Part shown: positions 53,302-62,027 of the stretch, one piece after another
Layout of the letters: each line of letters starts with the position of its first letter
How positions within the stretch are numbered: the stretch's first letter is position 1
Assembly: GCF_017301635.1 (NCBI RefSeq)
Contig: NZ_CP071091.1
Coordinates: forward strand, 7,308,501 to 7,372,500
Reading direction: 5' to 3'
Source: Myxococcus landrumus
GTDB taxonomy: Bacteria; Myxococcota; Myxococcia; Myxococcales; Myxococcaceae
DNA length: 64,000 bases
The notes under the pieces: generated by a model
What the model was told of the DNA's origin: nothing
Database searches by the model: none
The model's input: only the letters and a program-made list of their open reading frames with translations
Translations under genes and position numbers: made by a program

Positions 53302-53337
53302 GGGCCGGGTTCCACCTTCCAGGGTGGGGCCCGGCCC
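53302..53337 (+). terminator. Large GC-rich hairpin after the protease gene
   Basis: A 15-bp stem (eight G/C pairs at the base, two G-T pairs in the middle) with a 6-base loop, starting 12 bases after the stop codon. No T-run follows, so it may act with Rho or mainly protect the 3' end. Confidence 0.62.
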
Positions 53338-53431
53338 ACTCGCATCGGTGGTCTCGCGCTGCTCCGCTCGGGGAGCTCCTCCCGGGAAGTGGCATGGCGC
53401 AGCCGAGTTGTTTCTGGAAGGCTGGTGGCGA

Positions 53432-53851
53432 ATGGAATGGCTTCCGGTTCTTCGCTTCGGGAATGACGCGCAGTTGGGTGTTCGCGATGACGGCGAGTGG
53501 GTGGTCGAGAAGGGAGGAGCGCTCTTCGACCTGCGCCCGTCGAAATACGTTCCAGCCCTGCCCCTGCTGCAGATGGAGCGGGGTGCCGTGATGGACGAGG
53601 TTCGTCGCAAGACGGAGTCCAGCGGTGTGGCAGGGCGCTCGATGGGAGCGTTTCCCGTCGCGCGGCTGCTGGAGACGGCCCTCCGGAGTCAGATGGATTT
53701 CTGGGCGGCCCGTGCCATCGAGTGGATAGAGCCAGCGGATGTTGACGCGGACTTGCTCGATGCCCTTCAGCAAATCCAGCAGGCGCGATGGGCTTCGCAG
53801 TTCGTGCGAGGGCGAGCCAGGAAGGTCATCCGCGCCCTGGCGAAGCAGTGA
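53432..53851 (+). CDS. Hypothetical small protein
   Basis: A 139-residue cytoplasmic protein with the ATG at 53432 and GGAAGG upstream. The N-terminal half is beta-rich ('LRFGNDAQLGVRDDGEWVVEKGG') and the C-terminal half helical ('DLLDALQQIQQARWASQFVRGRARKVIRAL', interrupted by charges). The layout resembles small immunity or effector-associated proteins but no family is recognised. It sits between the protease and a small cupin gene on the same strand. Confidence 0.65.
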   Translation: MEWLPVLRFGNDAQLGVRDDGEWVVEKGGALFDLRPSKYVPALPLLQMERGAVMDEVRRKTESSGVAGRSMGAFPVARLLETALRSQMDFWAARAIEWIEPADVDADLLDALQQIQQARWASQFVRGRARKVIRALAKQ

Positions 53852-53886
53852 GCTCCTGTGACTCTCAACGTCGAGTGAGGTGAAGG

Positions 53887-54228
53887 ATGGAGCCCCAGAA
53901 GATCACGGTGAGGCGTTGGTCCGAGCTCTCCAGTGAACCGCTCACGGAAGACCGTGTGCGTGCTCTGCGTCCGCGCAAGTGGAAGTACCGGGTGGGGCTG
54001 GACAAGCATGAGCCAGGTACGACCTTCAGTGGCTCGATGCGGGCTGGTGAGTGCTTCGTCCTCTCCGGGAGCTTCCGCATCGCGTTCGGAGCACAGGTCA
54101 TCCAGCTCGTTGCCGGGGATGTTGCAGCGCTCCCAGAAGGGAGCTTTCGCGTCGTGGTGCCACACGAATCGGGCGTGGTCTATCTCATGGCCTGGGACCT
54201 GCCGAAGCTGTTCGCCGAACTCCGGTAA
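53887..54228 (+). CDS. Cupin-like small protein
   Basis: A 113-residue single-domain protein with the cupin pattern: 'GTTFSGSMRAGECFVLSGSFRIAF', a turn 'LVAGDVAALPEGSF' and a last strand 'VVYLMAWDLP'. The usual first metal motif is degenerate (few His), so metal binding is doubtful. It starts 35 bases after the preceding gene and may share its transcript. Function unknown. Confidence 0.72.
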   Translation: MEPQKITVRRWSELSSEPLTEDRVRALRPRKWKYRVGLDKHEPGTTFSGSMRAGECFVLSGSFRIAFGAQVIQLVAGDVAALPEGSFRVVVPHESGVVYLMAWDLPKLFAELR

Positions 54229-54251
54229 GGCCAAGTCTCGGCCTTGCCGCC

Positions 54252-55451
54252 TCACGTCAGCGAGTGCTCCTCCAGCCCCCAGCACCGCTTGAAGGCGGGC
54301 GGCACTTCGAACGGGGTGTGGGCATCCGGGCGCAAAAAGAGAATCATCCGCTGCGCGAAGTGTCTGGCAATCCAGCTCCGACGTCGCCGCGCTCCAGGCA
54401 CCCATCTCGACGCCCGAAGAGCCACCCGCTTCTGCCGCGCCCTCGCGGCGACCAGCCACTTCGTCCAATTCGGCTTCGGGATATCCAGCGCCGCCACGAC
54501 GTCGTTCCCGAAGACCGCGTCCTGGAGAAAGAAGTGGGTCAGGCTCACGGCGTAGCCCGGCACCGGGTAGAGCGTCTGGATGGAGCTCAGCAGTTGTTCC
54601 GCCAGGTGACGCCCTTCAGGCGTGGAGCGCACATGCCGCTGACTGATGTGCCGCGCGAGGGCCATCGCCTCCTCCTCGTTCGACGGCAGGAGCGAGGCCT
54701 CCACGCCGAGGAGCTGCCCGACCGCCGACCATGCCCGGATGTACGCCGTCGCTTCGGATGAAGACACCTTCACGCCCATCTTCCGCAGCCCGTCGAGCGT
54801 GGCGATGGAGAAGGTCAGCAGCGTGCCCGCCTGGTCCTCCTGGTTGATGGGCACCCCCCACTCCGCGAGCCACGGATTGGATGTATCGCTCAACAACCGG
54901 TGCCGGATGAGCGCATGAATCAGCCGGACCTTGCGTGTCGCGAGCCAGCCAATCCCCCCTTCCGCCAACCCTCCAGGCTGCATGACGTTGATGACCATCT
55001 GCGCCGTGTCACAGAGACGGCGGAGGGGGTCGTCCTTCAGTCGACGTGAACGATAGACCGCCTGGACTCCATGGCCCGCGGCGTAGGCCAGGTGGAGGGA
55101 GTAGGAACCCAGAATCATGAGGACCTCGGGCCCGTAGAGCCCGAAGACTCGCTGCCCCCTCGTGATGACCTCCGGGTCGACCAGGTCGTTCCGAGGCAAC
55201 GCCGCCAGGTAGCGCAACACCCACGGCTCGCCGGCGGGCAGTCGCTGCATCCGAAACAAATCACGGAGCAAGTGCTCGAGTGACTCGGGGGCGCGCGTGG
55301 CGAGGTGCTCGACGACCAGGCCGTCCACGACGGGGTCGCCGATACCCCTCATCCTGTCCAATGTCTCAGGGCTGGTATTGAGCATCCTCGACCCTTCGAC
55401 ACTGCCAGCAGGCCGTTCGGGGGCGAGGAGGATGATACTGAAACGGCTCAT
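54252..55451 (-). CDS. DUF2236 (MpaB/latex-clearing-like) oxygenase family protein
   Basis: A protein of 399 residues (377 if started at the internal ATG at 55385, which has GAAGGG upstream). Motifs of the DUF2236 family are visible: 'WVLRYLAALPRNDLVD', 'GLYGPEVLMILGSYSLHLAYAAGHGVQA', 'RLIHALIRHRLL' with candidate heme-ligand His, and 'GVPINQEDQAGTLLTFS'. Characterised relatives bind heme b and include latex-clearing protein and MpaB-type oxygenases. Substrate unknown. It lies downstream of the LysR gene on the same strand, separated by about 100 bases. Confidence 0.82.
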   Translation of the reverse strand: MSRFSIILLAPERPAGSVEGSRMLNTSPETLDRMRGIGDPVVDGLVVEHLATRAPESLEHLLRDLFRMQRLPAGEPWVLRYLAALPRNDLVDPEVITRGQRVFGLYGPEVLMILGSYSLHLAYAAGHGVQAVYRSRRLKDDPLRRLCDTAQMVINVMQPGGLAEGGIGWLATRKVRLIHALIRHRLLSDTSNPWLAEWGVPINQEDQAGTLLTFSIATLDGLRKMGVKVSSSEATAYIRAWSAVGQLLGVEASLLPSNEEEAMALARHISQRHVRSTPEGRHLAEQLLSSIQTLYPVPGYAVSLTHFFLQDAVFGNDVVAALDIPKPNWTKWLVAARARQKRVALRASRWVPGARRRRSWIARHFAQRMILFLRPDAHTPFEVPPAFKRCWGLEEHSLT

Positions 55452-55554
55452 GCTCGCCGCGTGAGACGCGGTGACTCCGTCTCCGCGTCAACATCCCTCC
55501 CGTGGTGAGACAGGTGAGACGTATCCGATACCCGACAGGGATTTCTCGGATGAA

Positions 55555-56475
55555 TCAAGTCTCGTCGAGCGCGAGCTGACACAGGGCCGTGAGCCGGTTC
55601 GCGGCCCACGTCGCCACGGGACCCAGCGGAGTTCCCTTCCTCCGCACGAGCGCGAGCGTGCGCTGCGGCGGAGGTCCTCCCTCCCACGCGGCCAGCCGAA
55701 GCTGCACGAGCCTCCCCGCCGCCAGGTCCTCGCGCACCAGGTGCTCGGGCTCATGACCCCAGCCGAGCCCTCCGAGGATGAGCGCGTGTTTCGTCATCAG
55801 GTCCGCGACCCGCCAGCTCCTCGGTGAGAACACGCCCCGGTCCGCCGTGCCCGCCTTCCCCTCGGGCAGCCGCTCGCTGAGCACGAGCTGCGTCGCGGTG
55901 GCGAGCTGCTCCTCCGTGACGACGCCCTTCACCGCGGCCAGAGGATGTGAAGGCGCGACGACCGGAAGCATCTTCATGAGCGCGATGGGGCGCTGCTCCA
56001 ACCCCGAGAGGTCCGCATCCGAACCCGCGATGCCCAGCGTCGCCTTGCGCTCCCGCAGGCGCTCCGTCACCGCCGCCAGCAGCTCCACCTCCAGCGAGAG
56101 CTCCACGCCCGGATGCGCCTTCGCCAGCTCCTTCACGAAGGAGACCAGCGCCTCCGTGGGGAACATCGCGTCGACCACCAGCGTGAGCTTCGTCTCCTCG
56201 CCGCTCTTGATGCGGCCCACCACCGCCTGGAACGTGGCCAGGTCGTCATGCAGCCGCCGCGTCGCCGCGACGATGGCCTCGCCCTTCGCCGTCAGCCGAG
56301 GCACCCGGCTGCTGCGGTCGAACAGCCGCATCCCGAGCTGCTTCTCCAGCCGCTGCATCGCCTGGCTGACCGCGGGCTGCCCCTGGCCCAGGCTCCGGGC
56401 CGCCGCGGAGAAGCTGCCTTCCTCCGCCACGGCCTGGAGCGTCCTCAACTGGTCGATGGTGACACTTTCAAGCAC
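55555..56475 (-). CDS. LysR-family transcriptional regulator
   Basis: A 306-residue LysR protein. The winged helix covers residues 1-65 ('GSFSAAARSLGQGQPAVSQAMQRLEKQLG'), and the effector domain begins near residue 92. Its own autoregulatory site probably lies upstream near 56476-56517, only 42 bases from the stop of the TetR gene on the same strand. Likely to control a neighbouring oxidoreductase gene, but no target site is identified. Confidence 0.87.
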   Translation of the reverse strand: MLESVTIDQLRTLQAVAEEGSFSAAARSLGQGQPAVSQAMQRLEKQLGMRLFDRSSRVPRLTAKGEAIVAATRRLHDDLATFQAVVGRIKSGEETKLTLVVDAMFPTEALVSFVKELAKAHPGVELSLEVELLAAVTERLRERKATLGIAGSDADLSGLEQRPIALMKMLPVVAPSHPLAAVKGVVTEEQLATATQLVLSERLPEGKAGTADRGVFSPRSWRVADLMTKHALILGGLGWGHEPEHLVREDLAAGRLVQLRLAAWEGGPPPQRTLALVRRKGTPLGPVATWAANRLTALCQLALDET

Positions 56476-56517
56476 CCCACGACTGCATCACATCGACCCA
56501 GCCGATGCACGCTCACG

Positions 56518-57108
56518 CTACTTGCGCGCCGACAGCCACGCGATGATGAGCGACGCCAACGTCGCCGAGGCCACGCTCTCCGAGACCGCCTCCCGCAGCA
56601 TCTCCCGCGAGATGGCCTCCGCCGCGCCGATGATGCCCACGCAGCGCTGTCGCAGCGTCTCCTTCGGCAGCTCGCAGAACGGCTCGAGCGTCTCCGCATA
56701 GAAGGCGACGTAGCGGTCGAGCACCCCTTGATAGAAGGTCTCCATCTGCTCGTCGCCCTTGAGCGCCGCTGTGATGGCGTGCTGCTCCGGTCCGCTGGTC
56801 CGATAGCAGCTCATGTACGCGGCGCTCATCACCTTGGCCACGTCCTCCAGCTTCCGCTTCGTCTTCTGGAGCGCCTCCTTCAGCAGGGTGACCTGCCGCG
56901 AGTCGATGCGCTCGAACATGGCCATCAGCAGGCCCGAGCGCGTCTCGAAGTGCTCATAGGAGATGGGCTTGCTGACACCCGCCCGCTCGGCCAGGCGCGC
57001 AAGCGTCAGCGCGTCCGTGCCTTCTTCCCGCACCAGGGTGAACGCCACGTCGAGCAACTGCTCCCGACGCTGCGCCTTCGGCATCTTCTTGGATGAGGTC
57101 TCGCTCAT
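56518..57108 (-). CDS. TetR-family transcriptional repressor
   Basis: A 196-residue TetR protein with the N-terminal helix-turn-helix 'LTLARLAERAGVSKPISYEHFETRSGLL' (residues about 34-62) and an all-helical ligand domain. It is divergent from the two tandem saccharopine-dehydrogenase-like genes. The 190-base spacer contains an AT-rich cluster of TTAC/GTAA elements, the likely operator for both directions. The inducer is unknown. Confidence 0.88.
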   Translation of the reverse strand: MSETSSKKMPKAQRREQLLDVAFTLVREEGTDALTLARLAERAGVSKPISYEHFETRSGLLMAMFERIDSRQVTLLKEALQKTKRKLEDVAKVMSAAYMSCYRTSGPEQHAITAALKGDEQMETFYQGVLDRYVAFYAETLEPFCELPKETLRQRCVGIIGAAEAISREMLREAVSESVASATLASLIIAWLSARK

Positions 57109-57189
57109 GGACGTCGTGACTCCTCTCCGGGCTTAGCCGCCTCGTTCCGCACGCGCAACCGCCGGAGCACTCCCTCAAAAGTCGTTGCG

Positions 57190-57216
57190 AACTTACGACT
57201 AGTAACTTACTAAGTG
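57190..57216. promoter_or_regulatory. AT-rich TTAC/GTAA repeat cluster, candidate TetR operator
   Basis: Within very GC-rich DNA this stretch has AACTTAC twice (57190-57196 and 57204-57210), TTAC-N5-GTAA (57193-57205) and the palindromes ACTAGT (57198-57203) and CTTACTAAG (57206-57214). It lies between the divergent TetR and oxidoreductase genes, where a TetR protein usually binds. Confidence 0.55.
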
Positions 57217-57296
57217 TAGAGACATCGCGTCACTGTTTTCCGCCGGACCACCGGCAACCCCCACCACTGCCTTCGCGGCAGAGGAGCGACCTCGTC

Positions 57297-58307
57297 ATGT
57301 CCACGTACAAGCAACACCCCGTTCTCATCGTTGGAGGCTCCGGCGTCGTTGGTTCCCTGGCGGCCAAGGAGCTGCGCCGGCTTCAGCCCACGCTGCCCAT
57401 CACCATTGGAGGAAGGGACCTGTCGCGCGCCGAAACGGTGGCTCGCGAGCTGGGCCACGCCGACGCAACCCGCGTGGACCTGACCCGCGCGGACCTGGGC
57501 CAGCCCGCCGAGCGCGCCTACAGCGCCGTCGTCATGTTCCTGAAGGACGACTCGCTCAACTCGCTGCGCTACGCGCAGGCGCAGGGCGTGCCGTACCAGG
57601 GCATCTCCACCGCGCTGTTCGAGGTCGCTCCCGAGGTCGCCCTCCACATGGCCCGGCCCCAGCGCTCGGCCATCCTCATGAACGGCACCTGGCTGGTGGG
57701 CTCCGCCATCGCCGCGGTGCTCCACTTCGCCCGCGAGTTCAAGACGCTGGACTCCATCGCCATCGGCGGCGTGCTCGACGAGCAGGACGTGGGGGGGCCC
57801 GCCGCGTACGCGGACCTGGACCGCATGACGAAGTCCGCGGCCAACGCGCTCCTCCTGGAGAAGGGACAGTGGCGGTGGGTGGACAGCACCGAGGGCGTGC
57901 GCATGTTCCGCGACTCCACGGGGCTGGAGGTGCAAGGCCAGGCGTACTCACTGCTGGACCCCACGGCCCTCGCGGCCGCGACGAACGCGAAGTCCGTCCG
58001 GTCCGATGTCTTCATCGGAACCTCCGCGTCGCGTCGCCGAGGCGAGCCCTCTTCCACCGAAATCATCATCGAGCTCGAGGGCACGCGGCATGACGGCACG
58101 CACGCCCGCACGCGCCACGAACTCGTCCACCCTGGGGGCCAGGCGCCCGTGACGGCGGTGGGTGTCGCCGTGGGCGTCGAGCGGCTGCTGGGCCTCGCGG
58201 GCGGGGCTCCCGTCGCACCGGGGCTCTACCTGCCCACCGTCCTCATCGAGCCCGAGTACCACCTGCGCCGCCTCCAGGAGTCCGGCCTCCAGGTTCGCAG
58301 CGCGTAA
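57297..58307 (+). CDS. Saccharopine dehydrogenase-like NAD(P)-binding protein, copy 1
   Basis: A 336-residue protein with an N-terminal Rossmann motif GGSGVVGS (residues about 13-20) and the block 'IGGRDLSRAETVA' of saccharopine dehydrogenase-like proteins. A central 'DEQDVGGPAAYAD' element and a C-terminal 'VAVGVERLLGLAGGAPVAPGLYLP' close the fold. It differs from true lysine-pathway enzymes in length, so substrate is unknown. It is a tandem paralogue of the next gene and is divergent from the TetR gene, which probably represses it. Confidence 0.8.
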   Translation: MSTYKQHPVLIVGGSGVVGSLAAKELRRLQPTLPITIGGRDLSRAETVARELGHADATRVDLTRADLGQPAERAYSAVVMFLKDDSLNSLRYAQAQGVPYQGISTALFEVAPEVALHMARPQRSAILMNGTWLVGSAIAAVLHFAREFKTLDSIAIGGVLDEQDVGGPAAYADLDRMTKSAANALLLEKGQWRWVDSTEGVRMFRDSTGLEVQGQAYSLLDPTALAAATNAKSVRSDVFIGTSASRRRGEPSSTEIIIELEGTRHDGTHARTRHELVHPGGQAPVTAVGVAVGVERLLGLAGGAPVAPGLYLPTVLIEPEYHLRRLQESGLQVRSA

Positions 58308-58338
58308 CCCCTCCACTTCTCATCACAGGAACTTCCCC

Positions 58339-59367
58339 ATGACCGCCTCGAACGTGACTGCCTCGAACGTGAAACCCGTCCTCATCATCGGAGGCTCTGG
58401 CGTCGTCGGACGCCGGGCCGTGAAAGCGCTGCGTGACCTCCACCCGGAGCTGCCCGTGCGGATTGGCGCCCGCGACATGACCAAGGCCGCGGCGCTGGCG
58501 AAAGACATCGGCCACGCGGAGGCCGTGCGCGTCGACCTGGAGCGCGATGACCTGGGCCTGGCTCCCGACGCGGCCTTCAGCGCCGTGGTGGTGCTGCTCA
58601 AGGACGACTCGCTGCGCTCGATGAAGTACGCGCAGGACCACCGGCTGCCCTACGTGTCCTTCTCCGACTTCGCCTTCGATATCGGACCGGCCGTCGGGCG
58701 CTACATCCAGCGGCCGAAGGACTCCGCGGTCCTCCTCCTGGGCAACTTCCTGGGAGGCACCGCCGCCCTCTCGACGCTCCATTTCGCGCGCGAGTTCAAG
58801 AAGGTCCACGCCATCTCCCTGTCCGGCATCTTCGACGAGGAGGACGTGGGCGGCCCCGCGGCCTCCGGCGACATGGCGCGGCTCCAGAAGTCGGTGCCCA
58901 GTCCGCTCATCCTCAAGGACGGGAAGTTCATTTGGGCCTCGAACGAAGAGGACGCCACCCGAACCTTCCAGGGGGTGGATGGAACCTCGTGGAAGGGGCA
59001 CGCCTATCCACTCCTCGACGTGGCCACGCTCGCCGCGTCGACGGGCGCGAGCACCGTCCGGCTGGACATGGCGGTGCGCCCCGCGTCCCGCCGCGCGCCC
59101 GGCAAGGGCCCTGGCCACGAGCTCATCATCGAAATCGAGGGCGAGCTGCCGGATGGGACGGTGACTCGCGTACGCCACGCGCTGGTGGATGGCGACGTGC
59201 ACTCCGGCTTGAGCGGACGCGGCGTGGCGCTCGCGGTGGAGCGGTTGGTGGGGCTCAAGGGCGGCGCGCCCGTGGCGCCGGGATTGTACTCGCCCGAAGG
59301 CATCCTCGACCCGGCCTACGTGGTTGAGCGTTTGCGCCACTGGGGAACACTTGTCGAACGAGCGTAA
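58339..59367 (+). CDS. Saccharopine dehydrogenase-like NAD(P)-binding protein, copy 2
   Basis: A 342-residue paralogue of the preceding protein, with the same GGSGVVGR motif, 'DEEDVGGPAA' element and C-terminal 'VALAVERLVGLKGGAPVAPGLYSPEG'. The ATG at 58339 follows CACAGGAAC. Its N-terminus repeats 'MTASNVTASNV', a short internal duplication. The 31-base gap suggests a two-gene operon. The pair has diverged clearly, so the duplication is not recent. They may act on two related substrates or as a heterodimer. Confidence 0.8.
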   Translation: MTASNVTASNVKPVLIIGGSGVVGRRAVKALRDLHPELPVRIGARDMTKAAALAKDIGHAEAVRVDLERDDLGLAPDAAFSAVVVLLKDDSLRSMKYAQDHRLPYVSFSDFAFDIGPAVGRYIQRPKDSAVLLLGNFLGGTAALSTLHFAREFKKVHAISLSGIFDEEDVGGPAASGDMARLQKSVPSPLILKDGKFIWASNEEDATRTFQGVDGTSWKGHAYPLLDVATLAASTGASTVRLDMAVRPASRRAPGKGPGHELIIEIEGELPDGTVTRVRHALVDGDVHSGLSGRGVALAVERLVGLKGGAPVAPGLYSPEGILDPAYVVERLRHWGTLVERA

Positions 59368-59475
59368 TCACAAAACCTACCGGGGCATTTCCTTGCGTCG
59401 GGCCCGGAAGCTGTCAGTGCTGAATGGGATACTCGCAGTGGCTGCCTTCCACCCCCGCACGAAGGAGACACACTG

Positions 59476-59904
59476 ATGACCAGCCCGCTGACGGCTGCCC
59501 CCTCGATGTTGCCGCCCCTGGTGACGCAGCAGTCCCAGGGCGGCGCTCCAGCCGAAAAGCTCGACGCATCCCGGTTCGACGGCGTCCTCTCCGACAAGGC
59601 TCAAGGCCTGACAAGCACGAGCACGCCAAGGGACGTCTCTTCGGTGGGCGTGGTGCCTCCTGTCGCGGGCACCGCCAAGAGCGTGTTCAATGGCATCTCC
59701 CGGTTCGTCCGGGAGCTGGAAGTAGGCCAGGGTGTATTGGATGGTATCATCCAGTCCGCGTCCTCCGGCGCTCGCTTCTCCAACACGGAGCTGCTGTCTC
59801 TCCAAGCCTCCATGTATCGCTATGCGCAGGCGTTGGACCTGGTGAGCCGCGTCGTCGAGAAGGGCTCCAGCGGCCTGAAGGACGTCCTCAAGACACAGGT
59901 GTAG
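59476..59904 (+). CDS. Type III secretion inner-rod (SctI/YscI)-like protein, orphan
   Basis: A 142-residue protein with a disordered Ser/Pro/Thr-rich N-terminal 90 residues and a C-terminal 45-residue helical segment 'FSNTELLSLQASMYRYAQAL' then 'LVSRVVEKGSSGLKDVLKTQV'. This pattern (ELLxLQ ... E/LVSKVVEKxxxxxKxxLxxQV) is that of T3SS inner-rod proteins of the YscI/HrpB family. No other T3SS gene is in the window. GAAGGAGACAC precedes the ATG at 59476. It could serve an incomplete T3SS-like machine encoded elsewhere. Confidence 0.65.
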   Translation: MTSPLTAAPSMLPPLVTQQSQGGAPAEKLDASRFDGVLSDKAQGLTSTSTPRDVSSVGVVPPVAGTAKSVFNGISRFVRELEVGQGVLDGIIQSASSGARFSNTELLSLQASMYRYAQALDLVSRVVEKGSSGLKDVLKTQV

Positions 59905-59909
59905 TGGGG

Positions 59910-60410
59910 TTACTCCTGCTTCTTGCGCCGGCCGGCGCTCGACGGCGTGGGCTCGTGCTCCAACCGCGAGCTCAAGGACTCACGGAGGGAGAGGACACGT
60001 GCCCTGAGGTCCTGGAGCTCTTCCAGCGCGCAACCGGAAGCTTCCAGGATGGACATGGGCACGGCCTCCGCCTTGGCGCGCAGGGCGCGGCCCGTGGCCG
60101 TCAGGCGGATGCGCACCTGCCGCTCATCCAGGACGTCCCGCTCCCGCTTGACGAACCCCGCGGCCTCCAGGCGCTTGAGCAGCGGCGTCAGCGTCCCCGA
60201 GTCCAGGAGCAGCCGCTCCCCCAGCGCCTTCACCGTGACGTCGTCCTCCTCCCACAGCACCAGCATGGCCAGGTACTGGGGGTAGGTGAGGCCCAGCTTC
60301 TCCAGGAGCGGCCGGTACGTGCGGTTGAGCAGGTGCACCGTCGAGTAGAGGGTGAAGCAGAGCTGCTCGTTCAGGTGCAGCGGGTCCACGCGCTTCTTGG
60401 GGTGGGGCAT
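59910..60410 (-). CDS. OhrR/MarR-family organic-peroxide-sensing regulator
   Basis: A 166-residue MarR-type winged-helix protein. 'LNEQLCFTLYSTVHLLNRTYRPLL' places Cys18 where OhrR has its peroxide-sensing cysteine. 'YPQYLAMLVLWEEDDVTVKALGERLLLDSGTLTPLLKRLEAAG' is the DNA-binding core. It probably represses an Ohr-like peroxidase gene elsewhere; none is adjacent. Its end is 6 bases from the end of the opposing SctI-like gene. Confidence 0.87.
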   Translation of the reverse strand: MPHPKKRVDPLHLNEQLCFTLYSTVHLLNRTYRPLLEKLGLTYPQYLAMLVLWEEDDVTVKALGERLLLDSGTLTPLLKRLEAAGFVKRERDVLDERQVRIRLTATGRALRAKAEAVPMSILEASGCALEELQDLRARVLSLRESLSSRLEHEPTPSSAGRRKKQE

Positions 60411-60536
60411 GGCGAGTCCTCCCTACACCATGCTCCCCAGGTCGATTGTGCGCAATGGAATCATGGCTGGTGGGCGGCCGGGCAGGTTGGCCGGGAACAT
60501 GCGCGGTAGGGGGCTTTCGTCTACGCTGTCCGCCGC

Positions 60537-62027
60537 ATGACGCATCTGGAAGTCGGGTGGGGTGGCTGGCGGGCCGTGCTCCACGTCCTGGCCTGCGGTG
60601 GCCTGCTGGCCGCCTGTGAGATGGGTTCCGAGGCTCGCCCCCTCTCCTCTTCATTGCCTCCCCCCGCGCCTCCTCCGGCGGCGGTGGTGGTGTCACCCCC
60701 TCGACAGGTTCCGGTCCCCGCGCCTCGGGTGGCGCCCCGCCGGGTGGTGCCCGAGCCGCAGGAGCGCACGCTCGCGAACCAGGCGCTGGCCCGGAAGCTG
60801 GGGGCGCCGGGGACGCGGGTGGATGACCCGTGTGTCGCGCCGTTGGCGGCGGGGTGCGCTCGCACGGCGCTGGCGCCGTTCTTCGAGTCGTTGGATGCGA
60901 TGTCCGCTGGTACGGCGTCCTCGCCCACCGTCATCGAGGCGTTCGGCAACTCGCTCATCGCGGGCGACCGCATCGTGGACATCCTCCGCGAGGACCTGGG
61001 CGCGGGCTTTGGCACCGCGGGCCGGGGCGTGCTGCTGGTGGACCGCATGGCGCCGTACGGTGGACGCGGCCGCACCGGCTTCAGCAAGGGCGGGTGGCAG
61101 CCGCGCACGTTGGGCGAGCTGCGCGCGCCGCCGCATCCGTTCGGCATCACTGGCGTGTACCACGTGGCCACGGCCGCCAAGGCGCGCAGCCGCTTCAAGC
61201 TGGAGGGGGAGTCGCACGGCACGCTGTGGTGGCTGGATGTCCCCAACGCGGGCGCGCTCACGGTGCTCAGCGGCGACACGGTGCTCGCGCGGACGGGGCC
61301 CTCGGGCAGTGGCCTGTCGAAGTCCACGCGCTTCGCGCTGCCCGCCGGCGCCACGACGGTGGACGTGGTGGCCGAGGGCAAGGGCGCGGTGGTGCAGGGC
61401 GTGGTGCTCCAGCAGGCGCGGCCCGGCATCGTCCTGGACATGCTCGGTGTGCCGTCGGCGGACGCGAGCCTCTACGCGCGGCTGGAGGACGGCGCGCTGC
61501 GCTCGCAGCTCCTGGAGCGGGAGCCTCGGCTGCTGGTGTTCTTCCTGGGGGGCAACGAGTCCAAGCGACTGGAGTGGAAGCGCACGGACTTGAAGACGCT
61601 GCGCGCGGACCTGGGGGTGCTGCTGCGTCGGGCCCGGGTCGCGGCGCCGTCCAGTGCCTGTCTGGTGGTGGGGCCGATGGACGCGGTGCGCGACGCGAAG
61701 GACCAAGGCAAGGCCTTCACCCAGCGCCCCTTCCTGGAGGCCGTCGTCAGCGCGGAGCGGGAGGTGACGCTGGCGGAGGGCTGTGCCTTCTTCAACCTCT
61801 ACGAGGCCATGGGCGGCAAGGGCTCGCTGGAGCGCTTCCATCGCTCCGGCTACATGCATGATGACCTGGTGCATCCGCGAGGACGCGGGCTGGATGTGCT
61901 GGGGCACCTCGTCACGGATGCGCTGCTGCGGGCGTGGGCGGAGACGCCGCCGTCCTCTGGCTCCGTGGCTTCGTTGATTCCCGTCCAGCCGCCGCCGCCC
62001 GTCACCGCCGCGGAGACTCCGCCATGA
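60537..62027 (+). CDS. SGNH/GDSL-like lipoprotein
   Basis: A 496-residue secreted protein with a lipobox (LLAAC) near residue 27, a Pro-rich linker, and an SGNH-hydrolase-like domain. 'EAFGNSLIAGDRIVD' has the Ser-bearing block I, 'VFFLGGNESKRLEW' the Asn block, and 'DDLVHPRGRGLDVLG' the Asp-x-x-His block near the C-terminus. A beta-rich insertion (residues about 215-300) lies between. It may deacetylate or acetylate cell-surface glycan. Its stop overlaps the start of the serine hydrolase gene (ATGA), so the two are coupled. Confidence 0.78.
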   Translation: MTHLEVGWGGWRAVLHVLACGGLLAACEMGSEARPLSSSLPPPAPPPAAVVVSPPRQVPVPAPRVAPRRVVPEPQERTLANQALARKLGAPGTRVDDPCVAPLAAGCARTALAPFFESLDAMSAGTASSPTVIEAFGNSLIAGDRIVDILREDLGAGFGTAGRGVLLVDRMAPYGGRGRTGFSKGGWQPRTLGELRAPPHPFGITGVYHVATAAKARSRFKLEGESHGTLWWLDVPNAGALTVLSGDTVLARTGPSGSGLSKSTRFALPAGATTVDVVAEGKGAVVQGVVLQQARPGIVLDMLGVPSADASLYARLEDGALRSQLLEREPRLLVFFLGGNESKRLEWKRTDLKTLRADLGVLLRRARVAAPSSACLVVGPMDAVRDAKDQGKAFTQRPFLEAVVSAEREVTLAEGCAFFNLYEAMGGKGSLERFHRSGYMHDDLVHPRGRGLDVLGHLVTDALLRAWAETPPSSGSVASLIPVQPPPPVTAAETPP

